A stretch of DNA of 64,000 nucleotides from Halomonas sp. 25-S5 (GTDB lineage Bacteria; Pseudomonadota; Gammaproteobacteria; Pseudomonadales; Halomonadaceae). Positions 36,711-46,055 of the stretch are shown one piece after another; within the stretch, counting starts at the first letter, position 1; each line of letters starts with the position of its first letter. The translations under genes and the position numbers were made by a program. Under the pieces are notes generated by a model, which made no database searches, was not told the origin of the DNA, and saw only the letters and a list, made by a program, of their open reading frames with translations. Location: the NCBI RefSeq assembly GCF_029889845.1, contig NZ_JARANV010000003.1:124001-188000 (forward strand), read 5' to 3'.

Positions 36711-37496
36711 TCAGCGATGTCGCCACTGGGGCGGGCGCTTCTCGATGAAGGCGTCGATCCCCTCGCCTGCATCCTCGGCCATCATGTTCCGTGCCATCGC
36801 CTCGCCGGCATAGGCGTACGCCTCGTCCAGCGGCATGGCGAGCTGGCGGTGGAACATCGCCTTGCCGGTGCGCACCGCGACGGCGCTCTTGGTGCAGATG
36901 CTGGCGGTGAGTGAACCCAGTGCCTCGTCGAGGGCCTCGTCGTCGGCAACTCGATTGACCAGCCCCCAGTCGTGGGCCTGGTCGGCGTCGATGAACTCGC
37001 CGGTGAAGAGCATCTCCATGGCCCGCTTGCACCCGACATTGCGCGACAGCGCCACTGCCGGCGTGGAGCAGAACAGCCCGGCATTGATGCCCGAGACGGC
37101 GAAGCGCGCTGAGCGGGCGGCCACGGCCAGGTCGCAGCTGGCCACCAGCTGGCAGCCCGCCGCCGTGGCGATGCCCTGGACTCGGGCGATCACCGGCACT
37201 GGCAGGGCGACGATGGCCTGCATCACCGCTCCGCAGCGCGCGAAGAGCCGCTGGTAGTAGGCCTCGTCGGGGTTGGCACGCATCTGCTTGAGGTCGTGGC
37301 CGGCACAGAAGGCGCGGCCCTCGGCGGCGATCACCACGCAGCGCACGTCCTCGTCGGCGACCACGCGGTCGAGTTCGCCGCCGAGGGCCGCGAGCATTGC
37401 CTCGGAGAGCGCATTGAAGTGCTTCGGCCGGTTCAGCGTCAGGGTGGTCACACCATCGAGATCATGGCGCCGGACCAGGGGGCTGTCATCCTGCAT
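36711..37496 (-). CDS. enoyl-CoA hydratase/isomerase family protein (ECHDC3-like)
   Basis: 261-residue crotonase-fold protein. It has the oxyanion-hole segments AFCAGHDLKQM near residue 66 and IATAAGCQLVASCDLAVA near 113. The second usual catalytic glutamate position is replaced in the AVSGINAGLFCSTPAV segment, matching the ECHDC3 type rather than classical hydratases. It lies between the IclR regulator and a purine permease; the substrate is unknown. GGAG precedes the ATG at 37496. Confidence 0.85.
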   Translation of the reverse strand: MQDDSPLVRRHDLDGVTTLTLNRPKHFNALSEAMLAALGGELDRVVADEDVRCVVIAAEGRAFCAGHDLKQMRANPDEAYYQRLFARCGAVMQAIVALPVPVIARVQGIATAAGCQLVASCDLAVAARSARFAVSGINAGLFCSTPAVALSRNVGCKRAMEMLFTGEFIDADQAHDWGLVNRVADDEALDEALGSLTASICTKSAVAVRTGKAMFHRQLAMPLDEAYAYAGEAMARNMMAEDAGEGIDAFIEKRPPQWRHR

Positions 37497-37570
37497 GCTG
37501 GGGTCTCCGATGAAAGGGAACAGCCCCCAGGCTAGCACCTCGGAGGCCTTCTTCGCCGGGGCAGGTGACG

Positions 37571-38914
37571 TCAGACGTCGCTGCGGAAGGCACGATCCTC
37601 GCGGGGCAGGATCAGGTTGAGAACGATGGCGCACAGGGCGCCGGGAATCAGCCCCGACTCGATGATCGCCTGGAGGTTGTCGGAAAGCTCGGCGTAGAGC
37701 CCCTCCTGGGCCGGCAGGCCGATGGCCGCCGACAGCGAGACGCCGATGATCACCATGTTGCGCCTGTTGAAGCTGATGTGGGAGAGCATCTTGATGCCGG
37801 CGCTGGCGATCATGCCGAACATGATCACCACCGCGCCGCCGAGCACGGCATTGGGGATGCTGGAGACGATGGCGCCGAGCTTGGGCAGCAGGCCGGCGAT
37901 GACCAGGAAGGCACCGCCGATGGCCACCACGAAGCGGCTGACCACGCCGGTCAGCGCCACCATGCCGACGTTCTGGCTGAAGCTGATCTGGGGGAAGGCG
38001 TTGAAGATGGCGGCGAAGACGCTGGCCAGGCCGTCGGCCATCACCCCGCCGGAGAGTTCCTTCGGAGTGGGCGGGCGATCCAGCCCCCCGGCGGTGGTCC
38101 CGGCGATGTCGCCGATCGACTCGGCGCAGGTCACCACGGCCAGTAGCACCACCGGCAGCACGGCGGCCCAGTGGAACTCCAGGCCGATGGCCAGCGGTGT
38201 GGGCAGCGAGAGCCAGGCGGCGCCGCCGATGGCGGAGACGTCCACCAGGCCGAAGGCGGTGGCCGTGGCATAGCCGGCGAGCAGGCCGATCAGCGGGGCC
38301 GCCTCCGACCAGATGCCGCGACCGAACTGGTGCAGCCCCAGGGTGATGACCAGCACCAGCCCCGCCAGCAGCAGGTGGTGCGAGGCCCCGAAGTCCTCGG
38401 CCCCGAAGCCGCCGCCGACATAGGCCAGGCCCACCGGCATCAGCAGGGTGCCGAGCATGATCACGAAGGTGCCGGTGACCACCGGCGGGAAGAGGAAGCG
38501 GAACCAGGGCAGGAAGAGCCCCACCAGGGCCATGGCGACCCCGCCGCAGAGCGCCGCGCCCAGGGCCGCCGGCAGCCCCATGCCCACGGCGATGGGGATC
38601 AGCACCGGCACGAAGCCGAAGCTGGTGCCCATGACGATGGGCAGGCGGGCCCCGATGGGGCCGAGCCCCAGGGACTGCACCAGGGTGGCCACCCCGGCCA
38701 CGAACATGGCGGCCTGGATCATGAAGGTGGTCTGCTCGGCGGAGAGGTCCGCGGCACCGGCGATGATGATGGGCACGGTGACGTTGCCGACGAACATCGC
38801 CAGCACGTGCTGCAGCCCCAGGGGGATGGCGCGCCCCAGGGGCGGCATGGCATCGACGTCCTGGGTGCTGCGCACCCGGCGCGCCGTCGCGTCGGCGGGG
38901 GACTCGGTGGTCAT
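37571..38914 (-). CDS. NCS2 family uracil/xanthine permease
   Basis: 447-residue inner-membrane nucleobase:proton symporter with about 14 membrane segments. NCS2 signatures are TCAESIGDIAGT near residue 265 and FSQNVGMVALTGVVSR near 312, with an N-terminal LQHVLAMFVGNVTVP. The QNxG form and the neighbouring 8-oxoguanine deaminase point to xanthine/urate-type purine uptake. Preceded by AGGAG and 59 bp from the deaminase gene. Confidence 0.92.
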   Translation of the reverse strand: MTTESPADATARRVRSTQDVDAMPPLGRAIPLGLQHVLAMFVGNVTVPIIIAGAADLSAEQTTFMIQAAMFVAGVATLVQSLGLGPIGARLPIVMGTSFGFVPVLIPIAVGMGLPAALGAALCGGVAMALVGLFLPWFRFLFPPVVTGTFVIMLGTLLMPVGLAYVGGGFGAEDFGASHHLLLAGLVLVITLGLHQFGRGIWSEAAPLIGLLAGYATATAFGLVDVSAIGGAAWLSLPTPLAIGLEFHWAAVLPVVLLAVVTCAESIGDIAGTTAGGLDRPPTPKELSGGVMADGLASVFAAIFNAFPQISFSQNVGMVALTGVVSRFVVAIGGAFLVIAGLLPKLGAIVSSIPNAVLGGAVVIMFGMIASAGIKMLSHISFNRRNMVIIGVSLSAAIGLPAQEGLYAELSDNLQAIIESGLIPGALCAIVLNLILPREDRAFRSDV

Positions 38915-38973
38915 GGGGTGTCTCCTGTTGTCGTTGTTGGACGTGGTGAGAACAGAGGGAAACGGGATGGGAA

Positions 38974-40329
38974 TCAGACTGATCCGCGCAGCTCGCGGGC
39001 GGCCTGGTCATGCCGGGCCAGCAGGGCGTCGAGGTCGAGGTCCCGTGGCCAGCCGTCGATCAGGCGCCAGCGCCCGGCGACCATCACCCGGTCGGCGCGG
39101 TGGGCCCCGCACAGCAGCAGGGCCGCGACCGGGTTCTCGGCGCCGGAGAAGCGGGCCTCGTCCAGCCGGAACAGCGCCAGGTCGGCCTGCTGGCCGGGCG
39201 CCACCCCGCCGATGTCGGTGCGTCCCAGGCAGGCCGCCGAGCCGCGGGTGGCCCAGCGGATCACGTCGTCGTGGGTCACCCGGCTCGGCGAGTAGCGCAG
39301 CCGTCCCAGCAGCAGGGCCTGGCGCATCTCCTCGGCCAGGTTGGAGTGATCGTTGGAGGCCGAGCCGTCCACCGCCAGCCCTACCGGGCAGCCGGCGGCC
39401 TCGAGTTCCAGGGTGCGGCACATGCCGGAGCCCAGCACCATGTTCGACGACGGGCAGTGGGCGATGCCGGTGCCGGCCAGGCCCAGGCGGGCGATTTCGG
39501 GGTCGGTGAAGTGAATGCCATGGGCCAGCCAGGTGCGCGGCCCCAGCCAGCCGGTGGCCTCCAGGTAGTCCAGCGGGCGCATGCCGAAGAGCCGCTGGCA
39601 GTAGGCCGTCTCGTCCTCGGTCTCGGCCAGGTGGGTGTGCAGGCGCACGTCCTTCTCCTCGGCCAGGCGGGCGCTCTCCTGCATCAGTTCGCGGCTCACC
39701 GAGAAGGGCGAGCAGGGCGCCAGGGCGATGGTGGTCATGGCGCCGTCGCCGCGCTGGTGGTGAGCGTCGATGAGTCGGCTGCTCTCGTCGAGGATGGTGG
39801 CCTCGTCCTGCACCACCGACTGGGGCGGCAGGCCCCCGTCGTCGCGGCCCACGCTCATCGAGCCCCGGGTGAGGGCGGCCCGCACGCCGAGGCGGCGGGC
39901 GGTCTCCACCTGGACGTCGATGGCGCTCTCCAGCGCGCCGGAGAAGACGTAGTGATGGTCGGCCACGGTGGTGCAGCCGGACATCAGCAGCTCGACCATG
40001 GCGAGCTCGCTGGCGAGTGCCAGCTGACGCTCGGTGAGGCGAGCCCAGACGTCATAGAGGGTCGTCAGCCAGGGGAAGAGTTCCTTGTTCAGGGCCGGCG
40101 AGTAGGCCCGGGTCAGGGTCTGGTAGAAGTGATGGTGGGTATTCACCAGCCCGGGCAGCAGCACATGTGCCGAGGCGTCGAAGACCTCATCCACCGGCGT
40201 TGTCGGTGTGGCGCCGGAAGGCACGGCCTCGACGATACGTCCGTCCTGAATCACCACACCGCCGGCGGCACGCGCATCGCTGCAGGCGAGCGGCCGGCGG
40301 ATCCACAGGGTCGGGTTGGGCTGGGGCAT
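38974..40329 (-). CDS. 8-oxoguanine deaminase-like amidohydrolase
   Basis: 451-residue zinc amidohydrolase of the TrzN/AtzB/guanine deaminase group. Metal ligands are visible in PGLVNTHHHFYQTLTRAY near residue 62, HTHLAETEDETAYC near 230, and the WLAHGIH and VDGSASND segments. NTHHHFYQTLTRA and the size fit Pseudomonas 8-oxoguanine deaminase. The ATG at 40329 has GGAGG 5 bases upstream. Transcribed with the permease; together they would salvage or degrade oxidised purines. Guanine or another ring deamination remains possible. Confidence 0.85.
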   Translation of the reverse strand: MPQPNPTLWIRRPLACSDARAAGGVVIQDGRIVEAVPSGATPTTPVDEVFDASAHVLLPGLVNTHHHFYQTLTRAYSPALNKELFPWLTTLYDVWARLTERQLALASELAMVELLMSGCTTVADHHYVFSGALESAIDVQVETARRLGVRAALTRGSMSVGRDDGGLPPQSVVQDEATILDESSRLIDAHHQRGDGAMTTIALAPCSPFSVSRELMQESARLAEEKDVRLHTHLAETEDETAYCQRLFGMRPLDYLEATGWLGPRTWLAHGIHFTDPEIARLGLAGTGIAHCPSSNMVLGSGMCRTLELEAAGCPVGLAVDGSASNDHSNLAEEMRQALLLGRLRYSPSRVTHDDVIRWATRGSAACLGRTDIGGVAPGQQADLALFRLDEARFSGAENPVAALLLCGAHRADRVMVAGRWRLIDGWPRDLDLDALLARHDQAARELRGSV

Positions 40330-40587
40330 GTTGTCCTCCCGGTGGGCCGTCAAGCGGCCGCTGAATGGACAAAGGGTTACCCAAGCCTCGTGTCGGACCG
40401 GAGCCTTGGTTCAGGTGCCTTCGACATCATGTGTGTACTGTCGGTATTGCCCAATGCGTGGCATGGATTGTGTACAAAATGGGAGGCTTTAGGGCAACTG
40501 TCAAGAGCGTGATGCTCAACGCTCGTTTGCTCTCGCCGTGCCGCTTACGCGCCGGTCGGGCAGGCCGGCTGCACGGATCCTTATCCA
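40330..40587. promoter_or_regulatory. intergenic control region of the purine operon
   Basis: No gene is seen here. Reading minus, TTGACA (40504-40499) is a perfect -35 hexamer, without a good -10 at 17 bp. TTGT-GT-ACAA (40468-40477) is an inverted repeat like many GntR-type operators, and a second GTGTAC lies at about 40431. Probably holds the promoter and operators for the deaminase-permease genes. Confidence 0.4.
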
Positions 40588-40622
40588 TTAAAAGAGCCGC
40601 CGCGTCGATGACGCGGCGGCTC
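40588..40622 (-). terminator. rho-independent terminator of serA
   Basis: Minus strand: GAGCCGCCGCGTC-ATC-GACGCGGCGGCTC, a perfect 13-bp stem, followed by TTTTAATGG, 25 bp beyond the serA stop. Confidence 0.95.
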
Positions 40623-40646
40623 CGGTCTGCCGGGAGGGAACGGGGC

Positions 40647-41897
40647 TCAGTCGGCGTAGTTGCTCTCGGAGTAGAGCACCCGTACGCGCAGGGTGTGCTT
40701 CACCTGGCGCAGGGCCTCCAGTGCCCGCGAGCCGTAGGCCTTGTCCACGTCGATGACCACGTAGCCAATGTGCTCGTTGGTCTGCAGGTACTGGCCGAGG
40801 ATGTTGATGTCGTTCTCGGAGAGCACGCGGTTGATCTCGGAGAGAACCCCGGGCACGTTCTCGTGGATGTGCAGCAGGCGGTGCTTGCCCGGGTGGGCCG
40901 GCAGGGCCACCTCGGGGAAGTTGACCGAGCTGACGGTGGTGCCGTTGTCGGAGTAGGTGACCAGCTTCTCGGAGACCTCGATGCCGATGTTCTCCTGGGC
41001 CTCGAGGGTGGAACCGCCGATGTGCGGGGTGAGGATGACGTTGGCCAGGCCACGCAGCGGACTCTCGAACTCTTCTTCGTTACCCTTGGGCTCCACCGGG
41101 AAGACGTCGATGGCGGTGCCGTTGAGGCGGCCGGCCTTCAGCGCCTCGGCCAGGGCCTCGATCACCACCACGCTGCCGCGGGAGGCATTGATCAGGATGC
41201 CACCCGGCTTCATCAGGGCGATCTCGGCCTCGCCGATCATCCAGCGGGTGGAGGGCAGGTCCGGCACGTGCAGGCTGACCACATCGGCGCGGGCCAGCAG
41301 CTCCTCGAGGCTGGCCACCTGGCGGGCATTGCCCATCGCCAGCTTGGTCACCACGTCGTAGTAGATGACGTCGAAGCCCAGCGACTCGGCGAGCACCGAG
41401 AGCTGTGAGCCGATGCTGCCGTAGCCGATGATGCCCAGCGTCTTGCCGCGCGCCTCATGGGCGTTCTTCGCCGACTTCAGCCAGCCACCCTGGTGGGCGC
41501 GGGCGCTCTTCTCGGGGATGCCGCGCAGCAACATGATCGCCTCGGCCAGCACCAGCTCGGCCACCGAGCGGGTGTTGGAGAAGGGCGCGTTGAAGACAGG
41601 GATGCCGCGTACCAGAGCGGCATCGAGGTCTACCTGGTTGGTCCCGATGCAGAAGCAGCCCACCGCCACCAGCTTTTCGGCCGCGCTGAAGACGCGCTCG
41701 TTGAGCTGGGTACGCGAGCGGATGCCGACGAAGTGGACGTCGCGGATCTTCTCGATCAGCGTCGCCTCGTCCAGCGAGGTCGGCAGGTGCTCGATATTGG
41801 TGTAACCGGCATTGAGTAGGTTGTCCACCGCGCTCTGGTGGACGCCCTCGAGCAGCAGGATCTTGATCTTGCTCTTGTCCAGGGACGTTTTGGCCAT
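40647..41897 (-). CDS. serA: D-3-phosphoglycerate dehydrogenase
   Basis: First enzyme of serine synthesis, oxidising 3-phosphoglycerate with NAD. 416 residues. NAD-binding GKTLGIIGYGSIGSQLSVLAE near residue 148, the INASRGSVV catalytic region near 230, TPHIGGSTLEAQENIG near 285 (catalytic His), and a C-terminal ACT domain (about 335-416) for serine inhibition. The ATG at 41897 fits the family start AKTSLDKSKIKILLLEGVH. Confidence 0.97.
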   Translation of the reverse strand: MAKTSLDKSKIKILLLEGVHQSAVDNLLNAGYTNIEHLPTSLDEATLIEKIRDVHFVGIRSRTQLNERVFSAAEKLVAVGCFCIGTNQVDLDAALVRGIPVFNAPFSNTRSVAELVLAEAIMLLRGIPEKSARAHQGGWLKSAKNAHEARGKTLGIIGYGSIGSQLSVLAESLGFDVIYYDVVTKLAMGNARQVASLEELLARADVVSLHVPDLPSTRWMIGEAEIALMKPGGILINASRGSVVVIEALAEALKAGRLNGTAIDVFPVEPKGNEEEFESPLRGLANVILTPHIGGSTLEAQENIGIEVSEKLVTYSDNGTTVSSVNFPEVALPAHPGKHRLLHIHENVPGVLSEINRVLSENDINILGQYLQTNEHIGYVVIDVDKAYGSRALEALRQVKHTLRVRVLYSESNYAD

Positions 41898-42168
41898 GGT
41901 CGATTCAACCCCTTCGTCGGCGCGCGCCGCATGCATGTGTCATGAAGATGCTGAAGAGCCTGGGGCCCGCCGGAGACGCTTCGCCCGGGGCAAGGGCAGG
42001 CTCGAAACAGGGCCGATAGCTTATCACAGCCGGCATGAGCGAGGATGAAAATGCTGAGCGCCATGGATGAATGGCATGCAAGTTGCCCGGAGCCGGCCGG
42101 GGCAGACGACCCCCCCGGGGGAGCGTGTATACTGTCCGCCCATGAACCAGCCACCAGCGAGAGAGGCG

Positions 42169-42453
42169 ATGGCGGAACAGCACAGCCAAGGCAGCGGCGA
42201 CGAGCCGGCACCGGCCGACTTCGCCGCCACCGTCGAGCGCCTCGAGCAGCTCGTCGAGCGACTGGAGTCCGGCGAGCTGTCCCTGGAGGGGTCGCTGGCC
42301 GCCTTCGAACAGGGCGTGCGCCTGACCCGCGACGCCCAGCGTCGGCTCGACGAGGCGGAGCTGAGGGTGCGCACCCTGACCGAGGGCGAGGCCGGCGGCG
42401 TTGACCTGCAACCCTTCGATGCGCCTGCCGCGGAGGACGATGGTGAGCGCTGA
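42169..42453 (+). CDS. xseB: exodeoxyribonuclease VII small subunit
   Basis: 94-residue partner of XseA. The helical core DFAATVERLEQLVERLESGELSLEGSLAAFEQGVRLTRDAQRRLDEAE is the whole family signature. The ATG at 42169 with GAGAGG upstream is preferred. An ATG at 42142 would start almost at the transcription start predicted from TATACT at 42128-42133. First gene of xseB-ispA-dxs. Confidence 0.93.
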   Translation: MAEQHSQGSGDEPAPADFAATVERLEQLVERLESGELSLEGSLAAFEQGVRLTRDAQRRLDEAELRVRTLTEGEAGGVDLQPFDAPAAEDDGER

Positions 42454-43327
42454 TCCCCTGGCCGGCCGCCTGGCCGCGGATCGTGCCCGGGTCGACGCCC
42501 GTCTCGAGGCGCTCTTCACGGCGCGCACGCCCCCCTCGCCGCGCCTCGAGGCAGCCATGCGCCACGGACTGCTGGTGGGCGGCAAGCGGCTGAGGCCGGT
42601 GCTGGTCTATGCGGCCGGTCGCTCCCTGGGCGCCGCGGACGACGACCTGGATGCCCCGGCCATGGCGTTGGAGCTGGTCCACGCCTATTCGCTGGTCCAC
42701 GACGACCTGCCGGCCATGGACGACGATGACCTGCGCCGTGGCCAGCCCACGGTGCATCGGGCCTATGACGAGGCCACGGCGATACTCGCCGGTGACGCCC
42801 TCCAGGCCCTGGCTTTCGAGGTGCTGGCGCGGGCCGCTCACCCCCGGCTACCGGCACTGGTCACCGGCCTGGCCGGAGCCGCCGGGCGCGACGGCATGGT
42901 GGCCGGCCAGGCGCTGGACCTCGCCGCCGTCGGCGGGCACCCGGATACCGCGGCGCTGGCGGCCATGCATGGCCACAAGACCGGTGCGCTGATCCGCGCC
43001 GCGGTGCGCCTCGGCGGGCTGGTCGCCGTCGACGAGGCCGACCCGCGGCTGGCTGCCTTGCACGCCTATGCCGAGGCCATCGGCCTGGCCTTCCAGATCC
43101 ACGACGATATTCTCGACGTGACCGGCGACACCGCCACCCTGGGTAAGACCTCCGGGGCCGATGCCGCCCGGGCCAAGCCCACCTACCCGAGCCTGCTGGG
43201 GATCGCGGGCGCCCGCCGCCGGGCCGATGCGCTGGTCGAGACGGCCGTGGCGGCCCTGGCGCCGCTGGGCGAGGCCGCCACCCCCCTGGCCGACCTGGCC
43301 CGCTACATGATCGAGCGTGACCATTGA
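42440..43327 (+). CDS. ispA: farnesyl diphosphate synthase
   Basis: Trans-prenyltransferase making FPP from DMAPP and IPP. 295 residues. First Asp-rich motif VHDDLPAMDDDDLRRGQP near residue 92, second in QIHDDILDVTGD near 217, and GGKRLRPVLVYAAG near 47. Overlaps xseB by 14 bp. ATG (42440) and GTG (42443) are adjacent; the GGAGG spacing slightly favours the GTG. Confidence 0.95.
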   Translation: MVSADPLAGRLAADRARVDARLEALFTARTPPSPRLEAAMRHGLLVGGKRLRPVLVYAAGRSLGAADDDLDAPAMALELVHAYSLVHDDLPAMDDDDLRRGQPTVHRAYDEATAILAGDALQALAFEVLARAAHPRLPALVTGLAGAAGRDGMVAGQALDLAAVGGHPDTAALAAMHGHKTGALIRAAVRLGGLVAVDEADPRLAALHAYAEAIGLAFQIHDDILDVTGDTATLGKTSGADAARAKPTYPSLLGIAGARRRADALVETAVAALAPLGEAATPLADLARYMIERDH

Positions 43328-43342
43328 CACTACAGGGCCCTC

Positions 43343-45253
43343 ATGAAGCTGTTCGATGACATCCCCGTCGAGCGTCCGGCCACGCCGCTGCTCGATACCC
43401 TGGATACCCCGGCCGGGCTGCGCGCCATGAATGCCGGTCAGCTGGCCCAGGTGGCCGACGAGCTGCGCGCCTACCTGCTCTACAGCGTGGGCGTCTCCGG
43501 CGGCCATTTCGGCGCCGGCCTGGGCGTGGTGGAACTCACCGTGGCCCTGCATCAGGCGCTGGAGACCCCCTATGATCGCCTGGTCTGGGACGTGGGCCAC
43601 CAGGCCTATCCCCACAAGATCCTCACCGGGCGCCGCGAGGCGATGACCGGCATCCGCCAGTACGGCGGCCTTGCCGCCTTCCCGCGGCGGGCCGAGTCGG
43701 AGTACGACACCTTCGGCGTGGGCCATTCGAGCACCTCGCTCTCGGCGGCCCTGGGCATGGCCCTGGCCGCCCGCACCCGCGGCGAGAAGCGCCGGGTCTG
43801 CGCGGTGATCGGCGATGGCGCCCTGACCGCCGGGATGGCCTTCGAGGCCCTGGCCCATGCCGGCCATGTGGACGCCAACCTGCTGGTGGTGCTCAACGAC
43901 AACGAGATGTCGATCTCCGAGAACGTCGGCGGCATGGCCAGCTACCTGGCACGCATCCTCACCAGCAAGCCCTACACCAGCATGCGCGAGGGCGGCAAGC
44001 GGGTGCTCTCCCATCTGCCCGGGGCCCTGGAGCTGGCGCGGCGCACCGAGGAGCATATGAAGGGCATGATCAGCCCGGCTACGCTCTTCGAGGAACTGGG
44101 CTTCAACTACATCGGGCCCATCGACGGCCACGACCTGCCGCTGCTGGTGCAGACCCTGCGCAACATGCGCGACCTGGAGGGACCCCAGTTCCTCCATGTG
44201 AAGACCTGCAAGGGCAAGGGCTTCCTGCCCGCCGAAGCCGACCCCATCGGCTACCATGCCATCACCAAGCTGGAGAAGAACGGCGACACGCCGCCACCGC
44301 TCAAGCCGGCCCGTCCGCCAGTCAGCCGCAAGCAGAAGTACTGCCGTGTGTTCGGCGACTGGCTGTGCGACATGGCCGCGGTGGACGAGCGGCTGGTCGG
44401 CATCACCCCCGCCATGCGCGAGGGTTCCGACCTGGTGCGCTTCTCGAAGGAGTACCCGGAGCGCTACTTCGATGTGGCCATCGCAGAGCAGCATGCGGTG
44501 ACCCTGGCCGCGGGCCTGGCCTGCGAGGCCATGAAGCCGGTGGTGGCGATCTATTCCACCTTCCTGCAGCGCGGCTATGACCAGCTGATCCACGACGTGG
44601 CGGTGCAGGCGCTTGATGTCACCTTCGCCATCGATCGCGCCGGCCTGGTGGGCGAGGACGGCCCCACCCACCACGGCAGCCTGGATCTCTCCTACCTGCG
44701 CTGCGTGCCGGGGCTGGTGGTGCTGGCCCCCGCCGACGAGGCCGAATGCCGGGCGATGCTCAGTGCCGCCTACCACCATCCCGGTCCAGCCGCAGTGCGC
44801 TACCCGCGCGGCACCGGCTCGGGCGTCGCGACGCCCGACCATCTCGAGCCTCTCGAGATTGGCCGAGCCGAGTGGCGGCGGCGCGGCAGTGGGGACGCGG
44901 TGCGGGTGGCCCTGCTGGCCTTCGGCAGCCTCAACGGCCCGGCGGCGGAGGTGGCCGAGCGCCTCGACGCCAGCCATCTCAACATGCGCTCGATCAAGCC
45001 GCTGGACCGTGACGCCGTGCTGGCCGCGGCCGACGAGCACGACCTGCTGGTGACCCTGGAGGAGAACGTGGTCGCCGGCGGTGCCGGCAGTGCGGTCAAC
45101 GAGCTGTTGGTGGCCGAGGGGGTGCAGGTGGAAGTGCTCAACCTTGGGCTGCCCGACGCCTTCGTCGAACACGGCAAGCCCGCCGAACTACTCGCCGAGT
45201 GCGGCCTGGACGCAGACGGCATCGAGGCCTCGATCCGCGCCCGGCTGCCCTGA
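43343..45253 (+). CDS. dxs: 1-deoxy-D-xylulose-5-phosphate synthase
   Basis: Thiamine-dependent entry enzyme of the MEP isoprenoid pathway. 636 residues. TPP-binding [36 protein letters not shown] near residue 155, [18 protein letters not shown] near 80, and the second-domain [17 protein letters not shown] near 380 with [15 protein letters not shown] near 430. Together with ispA it supplies precursors for ubiquinone and undecaprenyl phosphate. Gap to ispA is 15 bp. Confidence 0.98.
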   Translation: MKLFDDIPVERPATPLLDTLDTPAGLRAMNAGQLAQVADELRAYLLYSVGVSGGHFGAGLGVVELTVALHQALETPYDRLVWDVGHQAYPHKILTGRREAMTGIRQYGGLAAFPRRAESEYDTFGVGHSSTSLSAALGMALAARTRGEKRRVCAVIGDGALTAGMAFEALAHAGHVDANLLVVLNDNEMSISENVGGMASYLARILTSKPYTSMREGGKRVLSHLPGALELARRTEEHMKGMISPATLFEELGFNYIGPIDGHDLPLLVQTLRNMRDLEGPQFLHVKTCKGKGFLPAEADPIGYHAITKLEKNGDTPPPLKPARPPVSRKQKYCRVFGDWLCDMAAVDERLVGITPAMREGSDLVRFSKEYPERYFDVAIAEQHAVTLAAGLACEAMKPVVAIYSTFLQRGYDQLIHDVAVQALDVTFAIDRAGLVGEDGPTHHGSLDLSYLRCVPGLVVLAPADEAECRAMLSAAYHHPGPAAVRYPRGTGSGVATPDHLEPLEIGRAEWRRRGSGDAVRVALLAFGSLNGPAAEVAERLDASHLNMRSIKPLDRDAVLAAADEHDLLVTLEENVVAGGAGSAVNELLVAEGVQVEVLNLGLPDAFVEHGKPAELLAECGLDADGIEASIRARLP

Positions 45254-45281
45254 CCCTTCACGTTTCTCTCACGAGGTTGCG

Positions 45282-46040
45282 ATGCTGTTCCTGATACTGA
45301 TCGGTGCCCTGCTGGGGCTGGCCATCGGCGGCCCCATCGGCCTGTTGGTGGGCGGCGCCCTGGGCTATTGGCTGGGCAGACGCCTGCGTCATCGCCTGCT
45401 GAACAAGCTGGTTGGCGTCCAGTCACAGTTCCTAGAATCGACCTTCGCCGTCATGGGGTGCCTGTGCAAGGCCGATGGCCAGGTCTCCGAGGACGAGCTG
45501 GAAACCTCCCGGCAGCTGTGGGAACGGCTGCGGCTCAGCGAGGTCCAGCGCGCGCAGGCCCGCGCTGACTTTACCCGCGGCAAGGGCGACGACTTCGACC
45601 TGGACGCTGAGCTCGCCAGGGTTCGCCGCATTGCGGCACACCAGCCCGCGCTGCGTCAGGTCTTCCTGCAGGTGCAGCTGGCCGCGGTCGCCGCCGATGG
45701 CGAGCTGCACCCTGCCGAGCACGAGATGCTGATGCGGGTGGTGCGGGGCCTGGGCTGTTCCGAGGCCGAGATTGCCCAGGTCGAGGCGATGCTGCGCGGT
45801 GGCCCTCGGGGGGAGGACGAACAGGGCCCGTCGCTGGAGGATGCCTACCGGGTGCTGGGCGTCGACCAGGACGCCAGCGACGCCGAGATCAAGAAGGCCT
45901 ACCGCCGCCTGATGAGCGAGAATCATCCTGACAAGCTTGCCGCCAAGGGCCTGCCCGAGAGCATGCGCGAGGTCGCCAAGGAGCGTACCAGCGAGATCGG
46001 CAGCGCCTACGAACGCATCCGCAAGGCCCGCGCCGCCTGA
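45282..46040 (+). CDS. djlA: DjlA-type co-chaperone
   Basis: 252 residues: an N-terminal hydrophobic, Gly-rich membrane segment (LFLILIGALLGLAIGGPIGLLVGG), a TerB-like helical middle (about 45-170, with MGCLCKADGQVSEDE), and a C-terminal J domain (SLEDAYRVLGVDQDAS... RRLMSENHPDKLAAKGLP) with the HPD that stimulates DnaK. Stands 28 bp after dxs. Confidence 0.92.
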   Translation: MLFLILIGALLGLAIGGPIGLLVGGALGYWLGRRLRHRLLNKLVGVQSQFLESTFAVMGCLCKADGQVSEDELETSRQLWERLRLSEVQRAQARADFTRGKGDDFDLDAELARVRRIAAHQPALRQVFLQVQLAAVAADGELHPAEHEMLMRVVRGLGCSEAEIAQVEAMLRGGPRGEDEQGPSLEDAYRVLGVDQDASDAEIKKAYRRLMSENHPDKLAAKGLPESMREVAKERTSEIGSAYERIRKARAA

Positions 46041-46055
46041 CGATGCTCAGGCGGC
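46032..46055. terminator. bidirectional hairpin formed by two convergent stop codons
   Basis: GCCGCCTGA-CGATGC-TCAGGCGGC: a perfect 9-bp inverted repeat whose arms are the last codons and stop codons of djlA and of the convergent trhA. No T-run. Confidence 0.6.

Noticed and set aside
36711..39011. One 766-codon frame joining the enoyl-CoA hydratase to sequence antisense-framed over the NCS2 permease
   Set aside because: Only the last 261 codons encode a real domain, with their own GGAG and ATG at 37496. The upstream part is a frame-shifted shadow of the permease.
42848..45172. 774-codon open frame antisense to dxs
   Set aside because: High GC removes stop codons in the antisense frame. The product is Gly/His/Gln-rich with no motif, while dxs is unmistakable.
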